Below, in pieces: positions 1 to 4,320 of a stretch of DNA of 5,249 nt. The notes beneath the pieces are model-generated. The model saw nothing but the letters and a program-made list of their open reading frames with translations. It had not been told where the DNA came from and did no database searches. The translations under genes were made by a program, and so were the position numbers. The DNA lies in NCBI GenBank assembly GCA_018830925.1, contig JAHJRK010000346.1, positions 1-5,249 of the forward strand, written 5' to 3'. How positions within the stretch are numbered: the first letter of the stretch is position 1; each line of letters opens with the position of its first letter. The DNA is from Pseudomonadota bacterium (GTDB taxonomy: Bacteria > Desulfobacterota > Desulfobacteria > Desulfobacterales > RPRI01).

Positions 1-254
1 GCTACCATCGCTTCAAGATTTCCCCCTTTGACTATATAATGACCATGTGAACGGTGATTGCCAAAGATAACATCTTCTTTTTTTAGGTATGAAGAAAAAC
101 CCACAGCAATTGCTTCTTCGCCGGAATAAAGATGTACCGGGCATTTTATTCTTCCATCTAAAATTGGTTCAATAAAACTTTCCTCAATTTTTCTAATTAG
201 AACCATTTCTTTATAAAGATTTAAAAGCTCTTTTTTTTTGTAAGAAATCTTCAT
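1..254 (-). CDS. Thiamine-diphosphate-dependent dehydrogenase E1 component, alpha subunit-like (partial, N-terminal 84 residues)
   Basis: Translating the minus strand from the ATG at 254-252 gives an open frame that runs off the left edge with no stop. It opens with a lysine-rich stretch, then YKEMVLIRKIEE, PVHLYSGEEAIAVG, and FGNHRSHGHYIVKGG at about residues 65-79. This order (an 'M..iR..Ee' helix, the 'H...G.EA..vG' segment, then the R-x-H-G loop) is typical of E1 alpha subunits of pyruvate, acetoin and branched-chain 2-oxoacid dehydrogenases. The GDG...N thiamine-diphosphate motif lies beyond the window, so activity cannot be judged. The start is supported by AAAGGA five bases upstream, overlapping the TAA of the preceding sugar transferase gene. 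The gap is 9 bases, so the two are probably translationally coupled. Codons 6-8 are an A9 run. Such enzymes in polysaccharide clusters usually have an adjacent beta subunit, which would lie to the left here. Its role in sugar or acyl-group synthesis is inference; family assignment is fairly sure. Confidence 0.85.
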   Translation of the reverse strand, partial: MKISYKKKELLNLYKEMVLIRKIEESFIEPILDGRIKCPVHLYSGEEAIAVGFSSYLKKEDVIFGNHRSHGHYIVKGGNLEAMV

Positions 255-260
255 CTCTTT
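249..260. repeat. Left arm of a 12-base inverted repeat flanking the sugar transferase gene
   Basis: CTTCATCTCTTT on the plus strand matches exactly the reverse complement of positions 867-878. This copy covers the start codon and part of the ribosome binding region of the E1 alpha-like gene. The match does not extend beyond 12 bases. Chance is a realistic explanation for a repeat of this length in a window this size. Confidence 0.4.
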
Positions 261-263
261 CCT

Positions 264-863
264 TTATTTAGTTAAGACTCTCTTAATTGTTTGCAAAATT
301 AGTTTAACGTCTAAAAACATATTTTGCTCTTCTACGTATTTCATCTGTAACCGTAACTTTTCAGGTCGAATAAGTTCTGTATACGCTTCATCAGCATTTG
401 CAATACCGGATTTTTCAATTATCTCCCCTTCATTATGAAATTTAATTGATGCGAAATCTGTAATGCCTGGTTTAACTGTTAATATTATTTTTTCCTCATC
501 AGTGTATTGATCAACAAATTTCTGAACCTCCGGTCTTGGTCCAACAATACTCATATCACCTAAAAAAACATTAATTAATTGTGAAAATTCATCCAATTTA
601 TATTTTCTTATAAACTCGCCGACTTTAGTTACCCTTGCATCATGTTTACTAGTAGATGCCGCCCCAATATTTTCAGCATTGACAATCATACTTCTGAATT
701 TATAGATGCGAAAAAGTTTTCCATGAAGCCCTACGCGTTCACCCCGGTAAAATACCGGTCCGCCGTCCTCGCGCTTAATGCGCAAGGCTATCCACAATAA
801 AAGCGGGCTCAGAACTGCAAGGCCCGCGGTAGCCATCATGATGTTAAATATGCGTTTGATCAT
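264..863 (-). CDS. Small initiating sugar phosphotransferase (PglC-like monotopic phosphoglycosyl transferase, bacterial sugar transferase family)
   Basis: The 199-residue protein matches the minimal bacterial sugar transferase (PF02397) fold. These enzymes move a sugar phosphate from a UDP-sugar to undecaprenyl phosphate on the cytoplasmic membrane face and so start repeat-unit synthesis. Residues 5-28 are a hydrophobic re-entrant helix with the Ser19-Pro20 break seen in PglC. Then come GPVFYRGERVG (35-45), IYKFRSM (53-59), D75-R77, the catalytic Asp91-Glu92 pair in KLDEFSQLINV, and GDMSIVGPRPE (102-112). Length agrees with PglC rather than the long WbaP/WcaJ type, which carries extra N-terminal membrane helices. 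The start ATG fits the family's usual 'MIKR.F' opening, although no clear Shine-Dalgarno sequence precedes it. The first 48 codons are mostly GC-rich while the rest is AT-rich, with a sharp step near 720. The donor sugar cannot be read from the sequence. Confidence 0.93.
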   Translation of the reverse strand: MIKRIFNIMMATAGLAVLSPLLLWIALRIKREDGGPVFYRGERVGLHGKLFRIYKFRSMIVNAENIGAASTSKHDARVTKVGEFIRKYKLDEFSQLINVFLGDMSIVGPRPEVQKFVDQYTDEEKIILTVKPGITDFASIKFHNEGEIIEKSGIANADEAYTELIRPEKLRLQMKYVEEQNMFLDVKLILQTIKRVLTK

Positions 864-866
864 ATT

Positions 867-878
867 AAAGAGATGAAG
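867..878. repeat. Right arm of a 12-base inverted repeat flanking the sugar transferase gene
   Basis: AAAGAGATGAAG on the plus strand is the partner of positions 249-260. It lies just upstream of the sugar transferase start codon, where a Shine-Dalgarno sequence would be expected. On the minus strand it reads as a pyrimidine-rich CTTCATCTCTTT, so it does not supply a ribosome binding site for that gene. Confidence 0.4.
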
Positions 879-887
879 GGTTAAGGG

Positions 888-1001
888 TCAAAATTCAATA
901 TGCCTTATGTCGATGGAAACCAATTTGAAACCATTTTCATAAATCCGCCGTTGGAATTGCCTTGGGGGAAACCTATACACGAAAAAGCTGGCACCACTCA
1001 T
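888..1001 (-). CDS. Possible 37-residue ORF overlapping the methyltransferase stop; perhaps a gene remnant
   Basis: An ATG at 1001-999 overlaps the methyltransferase TGA in an ATGA arrangement, a common sign of translational coupling. The frame then stays open for 37 codons to a TGA at 890-888, filling almost the whole space before the sugar transferase. The peptide starts MSGASFFVYRFPPRQFQRRI and contains YENGFKLVSIDIRHIEF. The pattern 'Y.F.p..f...l...GF.lvsid' loosely resembles the C-terminal segment of class I methyltransferases, so this could be the leftover tail of a second, deleted methyltransferase. I do not recognise it as a known small protein. Ribosome binding is weak, and the ORF may simply be chance in an intergenic stretch. 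Apart from this ORF, I see no promoter or terminator between 864 and 997. Confidence 0.3.
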   Translation of the reverse strand: MSGASFFVYRFPPRQFQRRIYENGFKLVSIDIRHIEF

Positions 1002-1759
1002 AAACGTCCGCGCGCCACGAGGACAAATTTGAAGGCTGACCGGCGCACGTGCACAAGTCGGTCAACAGCATCAGAAACTTTGGCAGCATGGCTTTGCCCA
1101 ATGATACGGGCCAAAATGGGCATCAGATAGCTGACAGCGCCGTAGAAGCGGACCTCGGCACTTTTGAATCCCCTGGAGATAGATTGGATGCGCTCCATCG
1201 TCGGCATACGAATCAAGGTGCTTTTTGTGCGCCCCCCCCTCAGGTAGTGAAACCAACGATTGAACCGATAAATCGGATTATGATTAAGCGAGTCCACACA
1301 GATCAAGATGCCGCCCGGACGCAGCACGCGCCTTACTTCTGCATCCACCGAATCCGGATCCCCGTAACTCAGGCTGCCAGCACAGGTCACAACATCAAAC
1401 GAGTTGTCTTCGAACGGAAGGGACTCCATGTCCGCAACACGAGTGGTCACTCCCTTGATACGCCGTGAAATCACTTCCAACGAGTGACTGGAGATATCGC
1501 TTGCCACCACCCGCGCACCAGTCTGCGTCAGCGCATATGTGTGCAGACCAGTACCGGCGCCGAGCTCAAGCACATCGTGATCTTGGGAGATATACCGGCG
1601 GATGCATTGCTCGTAATAAGTGTAGGGCGCCCGGTAGATGGGTGAAATCGCCAAAGAACCAAGAGGCGGTTCGGTTCCGAATGCGGTGTTTCCCGCCGCC
1701 AGCAGAGACTGAGCACGTTTGTCATATCGAAGATGTTCGGTTTTCTTGTAGTTGTTCAT
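998..1759 (-). CDS. Class I SAM-dependent methyltransferase (Methyltransf_11-like)
   Basis: This 253-residue protein has a classic class I methyltransferase core. Motif I VLELGAGTG (63-71) binds SAM, acidic Asp88 in VVASDIS ends strand 2, and VADMESLPF (108-116) is the adenine-side acidic loop. SFDVVTCAGSL (120-130) and RRVLRPGGILI (143-153) follow. The last ~90 residues, rich in aromatic and basic residues, probably form the acceptor-binding part. It lies in the cytoplasm and most likely O-methylates a sugar or chain end of the polysaccharide, inferred only from its neighbours. It starts 38 bases after the upstream glycosyltransferase gene, which shares its ~50-55% G+C. There is no strong Shine-Dalgarno sequence before the ATG, so coupling to upstream translation is plausible. 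Codons 174-176 contain a G8 run. An N- or C-methyltransferase cannot be excluded. Confidence 0.9.
   Translation of the reverse strand: MNNYKKTEHLRYDKRAQSLLAAGNTAFGTEPPLGSLAISPIYRAPYTYYEQCIRRYISQDHDVLELGAGTGLHTYALTQTGARVVASDISSHSLEVISRRIKGVTTRVADMESLPFEDNSFDVVTCAGSLSYGDPDSVDAEVRRVLRPGGILICVDSLNHNPIYRFNRWFHYLRGGRTKSTLIRMPTMERIQSISRGFKSAEVRFYGAVSYLMPILARIIGQSHAAKVSDAVDRLVHVRRSAFKFVLVARGRL
1232..1239 (-). repeat. G8 homopolymer tract inside the methyltransferase gene
   Basis: The plus strand has eight consecutive C (eight G in the coding strand), spanning the end of codon 174 (AGG) and Gly175-Gly176. The frame is intact here, because methyltransferase-like sequence continues on both sides. Runs of this length in surface-polysaccharide genes can change length by polymerase slippage and switch a gene on and off. 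Activity as a switch is not shown. Confidence 0.5.
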
Positions 1760-1797
1760 GATTTTCTGAATCTGGGCCTGGGTTAAACAGGATAGGT

Positions 1798-3072
1798 TTA
1801 AGAATGATCATGACCCATCCGAGAGCTTGCCAGCTTTTCAAGATGCTTGACAAGCCCCCCATAAACCATCTCAAACGATAATCGCTCTGCGTAAAGTGCG
1901 CGCGCGTTCTGGGATATTCTTTGTTGCAGAGTAGCATCTTGCATCAAAGCCTGAATGCAGTCATGCAAGGCCTTGCCGGTATCTGTGCCATAGCGCATCC
2001 CTACACCATTCTCGGAGATCAGCGACGCCACCTCGCCCTGCAGGGGGCTGAGGATGGGCAAGCCGAGGGACAGGGCGTCAATGATTTTATTGGGGAGGTT
2101 CCTCGTAAAGTTCTCAATGTTCAAGTAAGGGGCGATTGCAGCCTGACAGCGTTCCGCCAAGGCTTCAATCTTGGGGCGGTCTATCCAGCCCGGGAAATGT
2201 ACATTTGGCAAGCCGGACATCATTGCACGCAGTTCTGCGGAGGAACCGCCATCACCGCAAATGACAAATTCGCAGGGTGTCGTTCCTTTGACTGCCATCT
2301 TCGCAGCCTCCTGCACCGGCTTGAAGTTGAATATGGACATGAAACTACCCACAAAGCAGACGCGGGGTCGTCCGTCATCTAAGATCCCCTGCTCATCCCA
2401 CCACCGCTGTGCCTCGTCTAATTGCAGTGCCGAAACTTGTCCCTTGGGGGATGTAAGCGGAAATACGCCATCCATGTCTGTGCGCTCACGCTCTGCAACC
2501 CCCAGCGCCCAATCGAGAAAACCATTCGCCATAGCTGAAAGGCCTGTCGCATCCCGCATCGCCCTCCGTGCCAGATAGAAATAGGTCCAGAGAACCACGC
2601 GCCCCAGAGATCGCAAAGGCACTGGCACAGCATCTAGGAACAACGACGGCCACTGATCCTTTACATCAAGCAAACTAGGAACTTCGTGAGCTGATAGCCA
2701 GCTCGTCATGATAGCGGCAGATTCAATAGGCGGATAACCTACAAACGCCACATCCGGTAAGGGATGCTCATCTCGCAACATTCTCTTTAAATTGCGCGCT
2801 AACACAGCATGATCCCAAAGTCGGCCGGGGCCAATATTGTTCACATACCCTGGGCTGGGTATCAGTCGAATCTCAAGCTGCGGCGAAACAATAATGCGTT
2901 GAGTACCGCGACTCCGGTGCCGTTTTTCCTGGTGATAAAAGGCCGAACTCCACAATACTACTTTGTGCCCTGCATCAACCAAAGAGTTGGCAAGATTCAT
3001 CGCACGCATTGGCCTGGGGTTACCCGCATCAATATGCAATGGCTCCCCTGTTTGCAACAACCAAATGTTCAT
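1798..3072 (-). CDS. GT4-like (GT-B fold) glycosyltransferase
   Basis: The 424-residue protein looks like a complete retaining GT-B glycosyltransferase. The acceptor half starts MNIWLLQTGEP and has RPMRAMNLANSLVDAGHKVV (20-39), then VKDQWPSLFLD (137-147). The donor half has CFVGSF (239-244), FVICGDGG (269-276), FPGWIDRP (293-300) and LPNKIIDALSLGLPILSP (326-343), the nucleotide-sugar binding segment. The first acidic residue of the usual E-x7-E motif appears as Asp332 instead of Glu. No signal peptide or membrane helix is evident; it would act at the inner membrane's cytoplasmic face on lipid-linked oligosaccharide. The start is secure because the N-terminal motif is typical of this WcaI/WbuB-like group and AAGGGG precedes it by nine bases. 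Its G+C is well above that of the genes upstream in transcription. The sugar transferred cannot be inferred. Confidence 0.92.
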   Translation of the reverse strand: MNIWLLQTGEPLHIDAGNPRPMRAMNLANSLVDAGHKVVLWSSAFYHQEKRHRSRGTQRIIVSPQLEIRLIPSPGYVNNIGPGRLWDHAVLARNLKRMLRDEHPLPDVAFVGYPPIESAAIMTSWLSAHEVPSLLDVKDQWPSLFLDAVPVPLRSLGRVVLWTYFYLARRAMRDATGLSAMANGFLDWALGVAERERTDMDGVFPLTSPKGQVSALQLDEAQRWWDEQGILDDGRPRVCFVGSFMSIFNFKPVQEAAKMAVKGTTPCEFVICGDGGSSAELRAMMSGLPNVHFPGWIDRPKIEALAERCQAAIAPYLNIENFTRNLPNKIIDALSLGLPILSPLQGEVASLISENGVGMRYGTDTGKALHDCIQALMQDATLQQRISQNARALYAERLSFEMVYGGLVKHLEKLASSRMGHDHS

Positions 3073-3081
3073 TATTGTGGA

Positions 3082-3087
3082 CCCCTT
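3082..3087 (-). promoter_or_regulatory. Ribosome binding site of the GT4 gene, lying inside the insertion-sequence terminus
   Basis: AAGGGG on the minus strand lies nine bases before the ATG at 3072. The same bases form part of TGGACCCC, read on the plus strand as the outer end of the IS3-like remnant. The gene's translation signal thus appears to be provided by, or preserved at, the IS end. Confidence 0.6.
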
Positions 3088-3120
3088 AGTCGTTAGTCAA
3101 GACAAAAAAACAAGGTGTAT

Positions 3121-3378
3121 TTAGTGGATCGTATAACCTGCCTTTGTATTAGTATTTAACAGCTCTTTATAGTAAACCTCGGATGGTGTTGCATTATCCA
3201 AGGACTGATGTGGCCTTTCGGCGTTGTAAAACTGAAAATAGTTTCGTAGTCCATCCTTTGCAACCCTTACGTCCTGGTAGTCTTTAAGGTAGACCTCTTC
3301 GTATTTGACGCTTCTCCAGAGACGTTCCACTAATACATTATCCAGCGCTCTGCCTCGGCCATCCATGCTGATCTCCAT
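3121..3378 (-). pseudogene. IS3-family transposase (OrfB/integrase core), C-terminal fragment
   Basis: The 85-residue reading frame matches the end of a DDE integrase-core transposase. It contains ISMDGRGRALDNVLVERLWR with Glu18 as the third acidic residue of the DD(35)E triad and Lys25 seven residues later, the usual IS3 spacing. It continues through YFQFYNAERPHQSLDNATPSEVYY, the conserved tail. The two catalytic aspartates, the HTH and the frameshift region are missing, and a full OrfB is nearly 300 residues, so the fragment cannot transpose. The frame stays open upstream as far as the TGA of the GT2 gene (3414-3412), but transposase-like sequence seems to begin only around the ATG at 3378. 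That ATG is an internal methionine of the original protein rather than a true start. Confidence 0.85.
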
Positions 3379-3411
3379 TCGGTAAAGGTTTACCTGTTTG
3401 AATAAGCAATT

Positions 3412-4260
3412 TCATTTAGGTTTTTGTATAAAAAATGTATCCGCACAATAAGCGGCTGCATCAGCAGCATATGAAGCCATTTTTCTCGTCTTTGTTTTCC
3501 CGGTGGATACGTGCTCCTCATGAATTATTTTGAGCTCCGGCTTGTAGATAACTTGCAAGTCTAATGCACGAGCGGTTTCAGCAACGTAAATTTCTTCTCC
3601 GAACAGGAAACATGGATAATCAAGCGTTCCACCTTTTTTAAAATATGTTTTATTAAATAAAATACAGGATCCATATGGTGCGTAGATTCGCTGATGTATA
3701 TGGCCTAATGAATGGGCCTTTGATTTTTTAAATGGCAGGAGAAACCTGTTCTTAAGGTTAGACGCCCATGCGTAAAAAGACGAAAGCATGTAATTCTTAG
3801 TTAGCAATTTATAAAACTGCATACGCATGGCACTCGGCCTATATACCATAAACGGATTTTGATCTCGATTATTTAGCGCGCTACGTATTGAAGGCGCAAC
3901 AATTCCTATGTCCCGTCCGCAATTAAAATCATGAAGACGGGACAAAAATTCGGAATCCCCAAACATAAGGTCGACATTTGAGACAATAATCCACTCAGGT
4001 AATATATTCTTTTTAAGAAATATTTCTAAACCATAGCGGGCTGCACCAAAATAACCAAGGTTCAATGGCGATTTTATCCAGCAGATATGTTTATATCGTC
4101 CTTGAAGAATGTTACCAAAGTGATCGCTTTCTTCACGTGGAGTATTATCAACTACAACGACATAAACAGAATCTTTTGCCGGCTGTTTGAATATTGCGTC
4201 AACAAATCGAAGGGTTTCTTTATCAGAAAAATAATTAACACAAATAAATACAATTTTCAT
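3412..4260 (-). CDS. GT2-family (GT-A fold) glycosyltransferase, rhamnosyltransferase-like
   Basis: This 282-residue protein has the order of features of a family 2 inverting glycosyltransferase. MKIVFICVNYFSD is the first strand, VVVVDNT (34-40) contacts the nucleotide, and NLGYFGAARYG (67-77) is the conserved NxGxxxgxxxG segment. WIIVSNVDLMF (90-100) occupies the place of the usual 'NPD' metal site, with Val in place of Pro. YGSCILFNKTYFKKGG (196-211) and FLFGEEIYVAETA (218-230), then His247 and His250, form the acceptor and base region. Such enzymes add a sugar from an NDP or dTDP donor to the growing lipid-linked unit. It lies 60 bases after the polymerase gene. AAAGG about ten bases before the ATG is the likely ribosome binding site and may be occluded by a short hairpin. 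The C-terminus (FFIQKPK) abuts the IS remnant but looks natural. Its AT-rich composition resembles the polymerase side. Confidence 0.9.
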   Translation of the reverse strand: MKIVFICVNYFSDKETLRFVDAIFKQPAKDSVYVVVVDNTPREESDHFGNILQGRYKHICWIKSPLNLGYFGAARYGLEIFLKKNILPEWIIVSNVDLMFGDSEFLSRLHDFNCGRDIGIVAPSIRSALNNRDQNPFMVYRPSAMRMQFYKLLTKNYMLSSFYAWASNLKNRFLLPFKKSKAHSLGHIHQRIYAPYGSCILFNKTYFKKGGTLDYPCFLFGEEIYVAETARALDLQVIYKPELKIIHEEHVSTGKTKTRKMASYAADAAAYCADTFFIQKPK

Positions 4261-4268
4261 AAGCAGTG

Positions 4269-4289
4269 AACCTTTAGACCTCGAAGGTT
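4269..4289 (-). promoter_or_regulatory. Small hairpin that could cover the GT2 ribosome binding site
   Basis: AACCTT and AAGGTT arms (4269-4274 and 4284-4289) can pair around a nine-base loop. On the transcript the proximal arm contains most of the AAAGG that serves as the GT2 ribosome binding site. No U-run follows, so it is not a terminator. The stem is only six pairs, so any effect on translation would be modest. Confidence 0.3.
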
Positions 4290-4320
4290 ATTTAGTTACC
4301 AAGGAATCTATTCGCATGCC

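Larger units (their letters stand above)
3076..3390 (-). mobile_element. Remnant of an IS3-family insertion sequence (transposase 3' end plus one terminus)
   Basis: Only the 3' part of an IS3-type element remains: the transposase C-terminal coding region followed by about 45 non-coding bases ending at 3076-3090. Read inward on the plus strand, that end begins TGTGGACCCCTTAGTCG. IS3 elements commonly begin with TG and often TGGACC, so this is the probable terminal inverted repeat. No partner repeat, first transposase ORF or HTH region occurs in the window, so the other end has been lost and a target duplication cannot be tested. The inner boundary near 3390 is approximate; a small inverted repeat (3381-3394, arms GGTAAA/TTTACC) lies there. 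The remnant sits between genes of different base composition. Confidence 0.75.

Noticed and set aside
900..1130. Plus-strand open frame, with others at 1049-1468, 1465-1761, 1921-2382, 2171-2578, 2809-3096, 4087-4269 and 4649-4984
   Set aside because: They lie opposite well-supported minus-strand genes, show no recognisable motifs and have unnatural composition, as expected of antisense shadows.
1783..1801. TTAAAC/GTTTAA inverted repeat across the GT4 stop, considered as a terminator
   Set aside because: The stem is AT-rich, only six pairs, and has no following U-run; the next gene starts shortly after in the same direction.
1722..1937. Minus-strand frames 1071-1256, 1528-1725, 1722-1937, 2418-2633 and 4683-5042
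   Set aside because: Out-of-phase shadows within the methyltransferase, GT4 and polymerase genes, without their own motifs or ribosome binding sites.
3066..3100. Promoter at the IS end: TTGACT (3100-3095) followed 18 bases later by AATAAT on the minus strand
   Set aside because: The -10-like element overlaps the GT4 start codon, so transcripts would begin inside the gene without its ribosome binding site. The match is good but the position makes no sense for this start.
3412..3450. Truncation of the GT2 C-terminus by the IS
   Set aside because: All expected GT2 motifs, including the acidic and histidine-containing C-terminal region, come well before the stop, and the length is normal for the family.
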